Shown: positions 1 to 5,557 of the stretch, in pieces
How positions within the stretch are numbered: the first letter of the stretch is position 1
Layout of the letters: each line of letters opens with the position of its first letter
DNA from: an uncultured Actinomycetes bacterium
Lineage (GTDB): Bacteria > Actinomycetota > Acidimicrobiia > Acidimicrobiales > Microtrichaceae
DNA length: 8,234 nucleotides
Assembly (NCBI GenBank): GCA_903953195.1
Contig: CAJBIS010000275.1
Span: 1-8,234 of the forward strand
Direction of reading: 5' to 3'
Translations under genes and position numbers: made by a program
The notes under the pieces: generated by a model
What the model saw: only the letters and a program-made list of their open reading frames with translations
Databases searched by the model: none
What the model was told of the DNA's origin: nothing

Positions 1-39
1 ACGGCTGCGACGCTCAGGTCACCCATGGGGACAGGCTAT

Positions 40-1242
40 TCAGGCAGCGCCGACGGGGCCGAGTCGGTCGACCCGCAGTTCCACCTCGGGCGCCGCCAGG
101 AGCGAGCGCAGCAGGTTGCCCGATGGCACCGAGTAGGCGTCGGCACGGGCGATGTCCACCTGGTAGCCGAGGTCGGCGAGCGACGCGATGGTCATCCTGC
201 TGATCGGATTGACCGGCCCATTGATGAAGCCGGTCATCAGTTCGGTGCCGAAGGTCGACTCCCGCCAGTGGGCGTCGGCGGTTCCGGGTCCGCCGGTCGC
301 CTCCACGGGGATCGTGCCGTTCCCGCCGAGGGCGGACCACTCAGCCACGGCCCGGGCGCCGGTGTAGCGGGGATCGCCGGTGCCTCCGCCGGTCAGGACC
401 ACGCCGGGCTTCGCCGAGGTCCACCGTGTGCCGATGCCGAGCAGGTGCCCCATCTCGTGGGTGATGACCGCGGTCAGCGTGCCCGAGGAGATGAGGTTCG
501 AGAGGTCGGCGAGGTCGAACTCCATGACGCCGAACCGGGGGAGTCCGTCCCCGGTCGACACGAGGCACGGGCCGGCGCGGGCGAGCACGGAACCGGCGCC
601 GTCGATCGCGGTGGTGGAGATGTCGATGACGAGGTCGTCGACGACCTCGTCGATCGCGCCGTTCAGTGCGCCGCAGCCGTTCGCGCCGATCGTCGCCCGC
701 ACTGCCGGGACGCCGGCGGTCACGATGCCCTCCCAGCGGGCCTCGGCCGCATCGAACGCCGCCTGGGCCTCGGGTGACAGCGTCGTCTGCGGCCGGAGGA
801 CGATGTCGAAGGTCTCGCTGGTACCGGCGGTGACCGAGAGTCCCACCGTCGACGTCGCCGATTCGGTGCCGTCGCTGACGGTGAACCGGATGGCGTAGGC
901 GCCGGTGTCACCGATCGTCAGGTTCCGGCTCCGGCTGCCCTGGCAGTCGGTCACCGTGAGCTCGGACGTGCCGTCCGCGCCCACGTCGATGTCGCACGTG
1001 AGGCGGTCCGACTGCGGGTCGGCGACCTGCCAGGCGAAGGCGATCAGTGCCGGTGCCGGTGCGGATGTCGTGGACGACGTGAAGGTCGTGATGACCGGAG
1101 CGGTTCCGGTCGAGGGGACGGTGGTGGTCGACGGCGTGGCCGGAGCGGCGGTGCACGCGGCGGCGACCACGGTGAGTGCGATCAGCACGGCGGTGCTCGC
1201 CGCCTGCCGGACCCGTCGGTGCATCGGTCGCTCGTGGTGCAT
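40..1242 (-). CDS. Leishmanolysin-like (M8) zinc metalloprotease lipoprotein
   Basis: A 400-residue secreted zinc endopeptidase, probably anchored to the outer face of the cytoplasmic membrane. Residues 1-29 form a signal peptide (RR at 9-10, hydrophobic 17-29) ending in the lipobox-like VAAAC with Cys30 as the likely lipidated residue. A Thr/Ser/Pro/Ala-rich linker (31-65) follows, then a PKD/Ig-like beta domain (about 66-138, with C83 and C100). The catalytic domain (about 150-365) has HEMGHLLGIGTRW at 262-274: zinc ligands H262 and H266, catalytic E263. H325 in AHWREST is the likely third ligand and M336 in ELMTGF the Met-turn. NPISRMTIASLADLGY after it is typical of bacterial M8 homologues. 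C190 and C226 could form a disulfide. The ATG at 1242 is preferred because minus-strand GGGGGAA lies 8 bases upstream; a second ATG at 1224 has no such site. The frame stays open upstream to 1806, but that part is antisense to the aminotransferase. The substrate is unknown. Confidence 0.88.
   Translation of the reverse strand: MHHERPMHRRVRQAASTAVLIALTVVAAACTAAPATPSTTTVPSTGTAPVITTFTSSTTSAPAPALIAFAWQVADPQSDRLTCDIDVGADGTSELTVTDCQGSRSRNLTIGDTGAYAIRFTVSDGTESATSTVGLSVTAGTSETFDIVLRPQTTLSPEAQAAFDAAEARWEGIVTAGVPAVRATIGANGCGALNGAIDEVVDDLVIDISTTAIDGAGSVLARAGPCLVSTGDGLPRFGVMEFDLADLSNLISSGTLTAVITHEMGHLLGIGTRWTSAKPGVVLTGGGTGDPRYTGARAVAEWSALGGNGTIPVEATGGPGTADAHWRESTFGTELMTGFINGPVNPISRMTIASLADLGYQVDIARADAYSVPSGNLLRSLLAAPEVELRVDRLGPVGAA
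628..651. repeat. 24-bp perfect palindrome inside the metalloprotease gene
   Basis: Both halves are exact reverse complements, centred on GTCGAC between 639 and 640, and pairing breaks at 627/652. On the coding strand it encodes DEVVDDLV (residues about 198-205), a run of Asp/Glu and Val codons (GAC/GAG against GTC/CTC) that tends to be self-complementary. It may therefore be a by-product of codon choice rather than a site. Confidence 0.6.
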
Positions 1243-1250
1243 GGTCGTGG

Positions 1251-1257
1251 TTCCCCC
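1251..1257 (-). promoter_or_regulatory. Ribosome binding site of the metalloprotease gene
   Basis: Minus-strand GGGGGAA sits 8 bases before the ATG at 1242. It decides between this start and the ATG 18 bases further in. Confidence 0.55.
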
Positions 1258-1383
1258 GGTGTCGGTCGTCGTTCCGACCGGTTCAGTGTGCCTGCGGATG
1301 GCGCACTGGGCCATGCCGTACGATTGGGCGAACCTACACACGTCGAGCGGCGATGTTCGTGTCGCAGTGCGCTCGGCGGCGAC

Positions 1384-1389
1384 GAAAGG
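1384..1389 (+). promoter_or_regulatory. Ribosome binding site of the aminotransferase gene
   Basis: GAAAGG lies 7 bases before the GTG at 1397. It supports this start over in-frame codons further upstream, where the open frame continues antisense to the protease. Confidence 0.65.
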
Positions 1390-1396
1390 CGAAGAT

Positions 1397-2752
1397 GTGA
1401 CCACGAGTGACACCGTCACCACGCAGCGTGAGGCAAGCGCCGTCGACCCACGGGTCGTCTTCACCTCGTGGTCCGCCCAGAACCAGGTGTCGCAGATGAC
1501 GATCGCCGCTGCCGAGGGCGTCTGGATCGAGGACCCGGCCGGACAGCGCTTCCTGGACTTCGGCTCGCAGCTCGTCAACGTCAACCTCGGCCACCAGCAC
1601 CCACGACTCATCGAGGCCATCCGTCGGCAGTCGGCGCAGCTGTGCACTGCGGCGCCGTCGTTCGCGGTCGACGTCCGCACCGAGGCCGCCGCGATGATCG
1701 TCGAGCGCGCACCGGCCGGAATGGAGCGCGTGTTCTTCACCAACGGCGGTGCCGAGGCCAACGAGAACGCCGTGCGCATGGCGCGGCTGCACACCGGCCG
1801 GCACAAGGTGCTGTCCGCGTACCGGAGCTACCACGGTGCGACGGCGACCGCGATCGCCCTCACCGGTGAGCCTCGCCGGTGGCCGTCCGAGCCCGGCGTG
1901 TCCGGAGTCGTGCACTTCTTCGGGCCGTATCCGTACCGCTCACCGTTCCACTCCACCTCGGAGGCCGAGGAGTGCGAACGCGCCCTCGAACACCTCGAGC
2001 AGGTGGTCACGATGGAGGGCGCCCACACGGTTGCGGCGATCGTGCTGGAGTCGATCGTCGGCACCAACGGTGTGCTCGTGCCGCCTGCCGGCTACCTCGC
2101 CGGTGTGCGTGCCCTGTGCGACCGCCACGGCATCGTGATGATCGCGGATGAGGTGATGGTCGGCTTCGGCCGCGTCGGCGAGTGGTTCGCCGTCGACCAC
2201 TGGGGCGTGGCGCCCGACCTGATCTCGTTCGCGAAGGGTGTGAACTCCGGCTACGTGCCGCTCGGGGGCGTGGTCATCAGCGCCGAGATCGCCGCGTCGT
2301 TCGACGACCGGCCGTACCCGGGCGGACTCACCTACAGCGGGCACCCGCTGGCGTGTGCCGTCGCGGTCGAATCGATGCGCGTCTTCGACGACGACGGCAT
2401 CCTCGAGCGTGTCCGATCGCTCGGTGAGGACGTGGTCCGTCCGACGCTCGAGTCGATGACGGAGCGACACCCGTCGGTGGGCGACGTCCGGGGCCTCGGG
2501 CTGTTCTTCGCGATCGAACTCGTCCGGGACCGGGCCACCCGTGAGCCGCTCGTCCCGTTCAACGCCTCGGGCGCCGACGCCGCCCCGATGGGCGAGTTCG
2601 GCGCCGCCTGCAAGGCCGGTGGTGTGTGGCCGTTCCTCAGCGGCAACCGCATCCATCTGGCGCCTCCGCTGGTGATCTCCGAGGACGATCTGCGGTCCGG
2701 TCTGGCGGCGGTGGACGCCGCGCTCGACGTGGCGGATCGGCACGCCGGCTGA
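1397..2752 (+). CDS. Class III PLP-dependent aminotransferase
   Basis: A cytoplasmic fold-type I aminotransferase of 451 residues, a normal length for the class III (omega-aminotransferase) family. These enzymes move an amino group, often from a non-alpha position, to pyruvate or 2-oxoglutarate. Visible landmarks: the N-terminal segment around WIEDPAGQRFLDFGSQLVN (43-61); the phosphate-binding region FFTNGGAEANENA (113-125); SYHG (144-147) with the conserved Tyr-His pair before the Gly; ADEVMVGFGR (250-259) with D251 contacting the pyridine nitrogen; SFAKGVNSGYVPLGG (277-291) with K280 as the Schiff-base lysine; and the substrate-side motif TYSGHPLACA (312-321). The K280 region and the tail (PLVPFNASGADAAPMGEF) remind me of enzymes annotated as taurine-pyruvate or taurine-2-oxoglutarate aminotransferases. 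No taurine or sulfonate gene is visible nearby, so the substrate stays open. The GTG start is supported by GAAAGG at 1384-1389. It is transcribed divergently from the protease. Confidence 0.93.
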   Translation: MTTSDTVTTQREASAVDPRVVFTSWSAQNQVSQMTIAAAEGVWIEDPAGQRFLDFGSQLVNVNLGHQHPRLIEAIRRQSAQLCTAAPSFAVDVRTEAAAMIVERAPAGMERVFFTNGGAEANENAVRMARLHTGRHKVLSAYRSYHGATATAIALTGEPRRWPSEPGVSGVVHFFGPYPYRSPFHSTSEAEECERALEHLEQVVTMEGAHTVAAIVLESIVGTNGVLVPPAGYLAGVRALCDRHGIVMIADEVMVGFGRVGEWFAVDHWGVAPDLISFAKGVNSGYVPLGGVVISAEIAASFDDRPYPGGLTYSGHPLACAVAVESMRVFDDDGILERVRSLGEDVVRPTLESMTERHPSVGDVRGLGLFFAIELVRDRATREPLVPFNASGADAAPMGEFGAACKAGGVWPFLSGNRIHLAPPLVISEDDLRSGLAAVDAALDVADRHAG

Positions 2753-2765
2753 CCCCGACACGGGG
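2753..2765 (+). terminator. Short GC hairpin directly after the aminotransferase stop
   Basis: CCCCG (2753-2757) and CGGGG (2761-2765) pair across the triloop ACA, beginning on the base after the stop codon. No T tract follows, so this is at best a U-less terminator or a 3'-end stabiliser. Confidence 0.3.
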
Positions 2766-2802
2766 CACCGAGGGGCCTGGTCGGTGGATCGGCGCGAGGT
2801 GG

Positions 2803-2817
2803 GGTAGCCTCTCGCCA
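2803..2817 (+). promoter_or_regulatory. Core promoter of the cold-shock gene
   Basis: GGTAGCCT contains the -10 hexamer TAGCCT (2805-2810), with a likely start at A2817 and a leader of about 63 bases. The 15-base stretch matches the one ending in the ATG of the deacylase gene (5543-5557) at 12 of 15 positions. No clear -35 box is seen. Confidence 0.45.
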
Positions 2818-2831
2818 ACATTGAATCGACG

Positions 2832-2845
2832 GGTTCTCCGGAACC
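2832..2845 (+). promoter_or_regulatory. UNCG-type hairpin in the cold-shock leader
   Basis: GGTTC (2832-2836) pairs with GAACC (2841-2845) around TCCG. In RNA this is a C(UCCG)G tetraloop, a member of the very stable UNCG class. It lies about 15 bases downstream of the predicted transcript start and 34 bases before the start codon. The rest of the leader (2850-2875) is A-rich and looks open. It could influence mRNA stability or temperature response; that role is inferred. Confidence 0.4.
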
Positions 2846-2863
2846 GGTCCACAAGCCAACAGC

Positions 2864-2872
2864 AGAAACGAG
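2864..2872 (+). promoter_or_regulatory. Ribosome binding site of the cold-shock gene
   Basis: AGAAACGAG matches the full Shine-Dalgarno consensus AGAAAGGAG at 8 of 9 bases and ends 7 bases before the GTG at 2880. This fixes that unusual start. Confidence 0.6.
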
Positions 2873-2879
2873 TAGTGCC

Positions 2880-3083
2880 GTGCCAACGGGAACCGTGAAG
2901 TTCTTCAACTCCGAGAAGGGGTACGGCTTCATCAGCCGTGACGACGAGGCGAGCGACATCTTCGTTCACTTCTCCAAGATCGCCGGTTCCGGCTATCGCA
3001 ATCTCGAAGAGGGCCAGAAGGTCGAGTTCGAGGTGGGACCGGGTCGCAAGGGTGACGAAGCCCTCGACGTCCGAGTCATCTGA
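2880..3083 (+). CDS. Cold-shock domain protein (CspA family)
   Basis: A 67-residue single-domain nucleic-acid-binding protein, the standard length for the CspA family. It forms a five-stranded OB-fold barrel that binds single-stranded RNA or DNA and acts as an RNA chaperone in the cytoplasm. The N-terminal GTVKFFNSEKGYGFI (residues 4-18) holds RNP1 (KGYGFI, 13-18), and DIFVHFS (26-32) is RNP2, with aromatic F9, Y15, F17, F28 and F31 on the binding face. The C-terminal strand EALDVRVI is typical of actinobacterial members, including the GPGRKG loop (53-58). The start is GTG rather than ATG, supported by the ribosome binding site at 2864-2872. It has its own promoter and a hairpin-bearing leader, and a GC hairpin lies three bases after the stop. 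The 3' end overlaps the next gene. Whether this copy is cold-induced or constitutive cannot be read from the sequence. Confidence 0.96.
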   Translation: MPTGTVKFFNSEKGYGFISRDDEASDIFVHFSKIAGSGYRNLEEGQKVEFEVGPGRKGDEALDVRVI

Positions 3084-4350
3084 CGACGGCGGCGTCCCGC
3101 CGCAGTCAACCCATCGACTCCGGGCCACCGGGGGGATCGCGCTCGTCGTGCTCGCCTCGTTGCTGGTCCCGGTGTCGATCCTGGGTCTCTGGACCCGCAA
3201 CCAGCTGCTCGACACCGATCGGTACGTCCAGACGGTGTCGCCGCTGGCCACCGACCCGGCCGTTCAGGCGTCGGTCACCGATCGCGTCACCGAGGCGCTG
3301 TACGGCAGCGTCGACGTCGAGGCCAAGGTCGGCGAGGCATTGCCGGACCGCGGCCAGTTCCTCGCGGCACCGATCAGCCTGGGCGTCGAGAATCTGATCC
3401 GCCAGATCGTCGACAGGATCGTCCACAGCGAGCAGTTCGCCAAGCTCTGGGTCGAGGCCAACCGGGTCGCCCACAGCAAGCTCGTCGACGTGCTCGAGAA
3501 CTCGTCCGACCGCAAGGGCGCCGTGACCGTCGACCTGTCCGGGGTGGCGCAGACGGCGTCGTCGAAGCTGAATGAGCTCGGCATCAACATCTTTCCGACG
3601 TCGACGTCGACGTCCGGTAAGTCCGCCGAACTCGAGGTGTTCCAGTCCGACCAGCTCGCACAGGTCCAGTCGGCGGTGCGGCTCTTCGACAGCGTCGCCA
3701 CGGTCCTCCCGTGGTTCACCATCGCGCTGCTCGTGGCCGCGGTCTTCGTGTTCGCGAACCACCGACGCGGCGTGGCGGCGGCCTTCGGTGGTCTGCTCGC
3801 GGGCGCACTCCTGACCATCGCGGCGTTCGCGATCGCCCGCTGGTTCTATCTCGGTGCGCTGCCGACCGGCTCGTCCACGGCGACGGCGACCACCGTGTTC
3901 GACACCCTCACCCGGTTCGTCCGCGGCTCGACGCGTGTGGTGGCGGCCGTCGGGTTCGTCGGCCTGCTGGCCACGTTGCTCGCGGGACCGAGCCGACCCG
4001 CGGTCGCCCTGCGACGCGGCGTGTCGGGCGCGCTCGGCAGGGCCGGCGACGAGGCGGCGGGTCACGGCGTTGCGCTCGGAGCGTTCGGCACCTTCGTGGC
4101 TGAGTACGTGGTCGCCATTCGTGTGGCGATCGTGGCCGTGGTGGTGTTGGTCCTGGTCATCCAGGACAAGCCGAGTGCCGGCACGGTGCTCTGGGCCGCC
4201 GGTCTCACACTGTTGGCGCTGGCGGTGTTGCAGGTGCTCGCTCGAATCGGCGCCGCCGGTGCGGCGAGCGACGCCGACACCGACGCCGGCACCGACGCAT
4301 CGTCCGACGCCGACGCATCGTCCGACGCGGCCGGGTCGACCACCTCGTGA
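3052..4350 (+). CDS. Six-helix integral membrane protein, unknown function
   Basis: About 432 residues. The short cytoplasmic N-terminus is followed by TM1 (about 28-46). A roughly 170-residue segment outside the membrane begins TRNQLLDTDRYVQTVSPLATDP. TM2 (217-235), TM3 (241-262), TM4 (294-312), TM5 (352-371) and TM6 (378-398) follow. The loops HRR (237-239) and the Arg-rich stretch 315-331 fit the positive-inside rule, putting both termini in the cytoplasm. The tail (403-432) is acidic and low in complexity. The DTDRYV..V.PLA.DPAVQ..V.DR pattern after TM1 is one I associate with actinobacterial membrane proteins of unknown role; I claim no function. The start is uncertain: GTG 3052 is the only in-frame candidate between the cold-shock core and TM1, overlaps that gene by 32 bases and lacks a clear ribosome site. 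The frame is open from ATG 2938, but that part is the cold-shock gene out of frame. The stop overlaps the next start (GTGA). Confidence 0.78.
   Translation: MTKPSTSESSDDGGVPPQSTHRLRATGGIALVVLASLLVPVSILGLWTRNQLLDTDRYVQTVSPLATDPAVQASVTDRVTEALYGSVDVEAKVGEALPDRGQFLAAPISLGVENLIRQIVDRIVHSEQFAKLWVEANRVAHSKLVDVLENSSDRKGAVTVDLSGVAQTASSKLNELGINIFPTSTSTSGKSAELEVFQSDQLAQVQSAVRLFDSVATVLPWFTIALLVAAVFVFANHRRGVAAAFGGLLAGALLTIAAFAIARWFYLGALPTGSSTATATTVFDTLTRFVRGSTRVVAAVGFVGLLATLLAGPSRPAVALRRGVSGALGRAGDEAAGHGVALGAFGTFVAEYVVAIRVAIVAVVVLVLVIQDKPSAGTVLWAAGLTLLALAVLQVLARIGAAGAASDADTDAGTDASSDADASSDAAGSTTS
3087..3102 (+). terminator. GC-only hairpin just after the cold-shock gene stop
   Basis: CGGCGG (3087-3092) pairs perfectly with CCGCCG (3097-3102) around the loop CGTC, three bases after the TGA. 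No T tract follows. It could be a U-less terminator or attenuator that separates the abundant cold-shock mRNA from the downstream membrane gene, or a 3' stabiliser. If the membrane protein starts at 3052, the hairpin also lies within its first codons. Confidence 0.4.
3597..3614 (+). repeat. Triple GACGTC repeat within the membrane protein gene
   Basis: Three perfect head-to-tail copies of the palindromic hexamer GACGTC make an 18-bp palindrome. It encodes a Thr-Ser repeat (TSTSTS) in a flexible part of the extracytoplasmic domain, residues about 183-188. Confidence 0.6.
4293..4328 (+). repeat. Two perfect 18-bp tandem repeats in the membrane protein tail
   Basis: The unit CGACGCATCGTCCGACGC occurs twice without a gap and encodes DASSDA twice in the cytoplasmic tail. 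It is surrounded by degenerate Asp-Ala/Thr codons. The exact identity of the copies suggests recent slippage in a linker where length is tolerated. Confidence 0.75.
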
Positions 4351-5528
4351 CCGGCACCGCCGCGGCGGGCCCGGTGATCGACGCCGACCAGCACTACTAC
4401 GAGGCCCTCGACGCCTTCACCCGTCATCTCGACCCGGCATGGGCCGATCGCTGTGTGCGTTGGTGCGAGATCGACGGCCGCCAGTACCACGTGGTCGCCG
4501 GTCGGGTGTCCCGGGCGGTGACGAACCCGACGTTCGACCCGATCGCCCGGGCCGGTTCCATGTACGAGTACTTCCGTGGCAACACCGACGGCCGCGATCC
4601 GCTCAGCTTCCTGTCGGAGCGCGAACCGATCCGGCCCGAGTACCGCGACCGGACCGAGCGGCGGCGGGTGCTCGACGAGCAGGGGATCGACGCCTGCTGG
4701 CTGTTCCCGACACTGGGCATGGTCTACGAGGAGCTGCTCACGGACGACCCCGAGGCCGCGTGCGTCACGTTCCGTGCGTTCAACCGGTGGTTGGCCGATG
4801 ACTGGGGTGTCGCCGGCGACGACCGGATCTTCGCCGGCCCGTACCTCACGCTCGCCGACCCGGACTGGGCGGTCGAGGAGCTCACCTGGGCGCTCGATGC
4901 GGGCGCACGGCTCGTCGTCATGCGCCCGGCCGCGGCCCACACGGCACTCGGTGTGTGCTCGCCGTTCGACGACAGGTTCGCCGGATTCTGGTCGTTGCTC
5001 AACGAGTCCGGGATCACCCTCGTCCTGCACGCCGGTGACGGTGGCGTGTCGTTCAACGGCTATGCGCCCCAGGGCTTCGCCGCGTCGTTCCGAGGTGGAT
5101 GGAAGCCATCGATCGCGTTCTTCGCGATCGAGGCCGCCATCCGGGACTTCCTGCTGTCGATGCTGCTCGAGAACCATCTCGCCCGGTATCCGAACCTGCG
5201 GATCGCGTCCGTGGAGAACGGCGCGCAGTTCCTCGGTGACATGTTTCGCAAGGTGCGCTCCATCGCGAAGAAGGTCCCCGGCTGGTTCGCCGACGACCCG
5301 GTCGACGTGTTCCGATCGCAGGTGTGGATCAACCCGTTCTGGGAGGACGACGTGGCCGAGGTCGTCGACCTGATGGGCGCCGACCGGGTGCTGTTCGGCA
5401 GCGACTGGCCGCACATCGAGGGCCTGCCCCGCCCGCTCGACACGCTGGACGACCTGGCGGTGCTGGATCCGTCCGATCGTCGGCTCGTCCTCCACGACAA
5501 CGCTGCGTCGCTCCTCCGACCGACCTGA
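4347..5528 (+). CDS. COG2159-type metal-dependent amidohydrolase
   Basis: A 393-residue cytoplasmic TIM-barrel enzyme of the amidohydrolase superfamily (Amidohydro_2, the group containing ACMSD and several aromatic-acid decarboxylases). Members use one divalent metal to hydrolyse or decarboxylate small substrates. Evidence: strand-1 motif IDADQHYYE (11-19), where D14 and H16 take the place of the usual HxH pair; LVLHAGDGG (225-233) with H228 as ligand; ENGAQFLGD (290-298); VLFGSDWPHIEGLP (348-361) with D353 as catalytic base or ligand; and the closing helix VLHDNAASLL (381-390). Asp instead of His in the first position is common in this subgroup and gives no specific substrate. The GTG start overlaps the previous stop by four bases (GTGA) with no visible ribosome site, which suggests translational coupling. 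It is followed 28 bases later by a second amidohydrolase-superfamily enzyme. Hydrolase or decarboxylase cannot be decided here. Confidence 0.88.
   Translation: MTGTAAAGPVIDADQHYYEALDAFTRHLDPAWADRCVRWCEIDGRQYHVVAGRVSRAVTNPTFDPIARAGSMYEYFRGNTDGRDPLSFLSEREPIRPEYRDRTERRRVLDEQGIDACWLFPTLGMVYEELLTDDPEAACVTFRAFNRWLADDWGVAGDDRIFAGPYLTLADPDWAVEELTWALDAGARLVVMRPAAAHTALGVCSPFDDRFAGFWSLLNESGITLVLHAGDGGVSFNGYAPQGFAASFRGGWKPSIAFFAIEAAIRDFLLSMLLENHLARYPNLRIASVENGAQFLGDMFRKVRSIAKKVPGWFADDPVDVFRSQVWINPFWEDDVAEVVDLMGADRVLFGSDWPHIEGLPRPLDTLDDLAVLDPSDRRLVLHDNAASLLRPT
5109..5131 (+). repeat. 9-bp perfect inverted repeat inside the amidohydrolase gene
   Basis: TCGATCGCG (5109-5117) and CGCGATCGA (5123-5131) pair exactly around TTCTT. 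The segment lies within the codons for SIAFFAIEA (residues about 255-263). It is the strongest short hairpin I found inside a coding region here. A role in mRNA folding is possible but unsupported. Confidence 0.55.
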
Positions 5529-5557
5529 CCGTCCCTCCGGTCGGTACGCTCCCGCCA
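5519..5557 (+). promoter_or_regulatory. Inverted repeat and leaderless-type promoter of the deacylase gene
   Basis: ACCGACC (5519-5525) and GGTCGGT (5539-5545) form a perfect 7-bp inverted repeat with a 13-base loop spanning the stop of the previous gene. An alternative, mutually exclusive hairpin pairs GACCG (5527-5531) with CGGTC (5538-5542). The right arm runs into the -10 box TACGCT (5545-5550), whose spacing places the transcript start at A5557, the A of the ATG. No Shine-Dalgarno sequence precedes the ATG, as expected for a leaderless mRNA. The repeat could be an operator or a weak terminator for the upstream transcript. Confidence 0.45.

Larger units (their letters stand above)
1243..1396. 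promoter_or_regulatory. Divergent control region, metalloprotease / aminotransferase
   Basis: This is the 154-base gap between two divergent genes. On the plus strand, TACGAT (1319-1324) fits an actinobacterial TANNNT -10 box and would start transcription near A1331, giving a leader of about 66 bases to the GTG at 1397. On the minus strand, TAGGTT (1336-1331) would start near 1325, giving a leader of about 83 bases. The two boxes face each other, so each start point lies at or beside the other's -10 box. I see no convincing -35 box on either side. A 6-bp inverted repeat (CGGTCG 1263-1268, CGACCG 1275-1280) lies in the protease leader. All of this comes from motif shape alone. Confidence 0.35.

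Noticed and set aside
1..39. Possible terminator after the metalloprotease stop
   Set aside because: Only an interrupted stem around CCCATGGG with a mismatch and no T tract can be drawn, and the window ends too soon to judge.
25..777. 250-codon plus-strand frame opposite the metalloprotease
   Set aside because: Gly/Arg/Ala/Asp-rich product without a motif; the minus strand carries the full zinc protease signature.
905..1396. N-terminal extension of the aminotransferase up to 615 residues
   Set aside because: The extra 164 residues are antisense to the protease and have no aminotransferase similarity. GTG 1397 has GAAAGG at the right distance.
1243..1806. N-terminal extension of the metalloprotease up to 588 residues
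   Set aside because: The extension is antisense to the aminotransferase and would bury the signal peptide and lipobox. The ATG at 1242 has a ribosome site.
2938..3051. Membrane protein start at ATG 2938
   Set aside because: The extra 38 residues are an Arg/Ser-rich out-of-frame reading of the cold-shock gene, and no ribosome site precedes the ATG.
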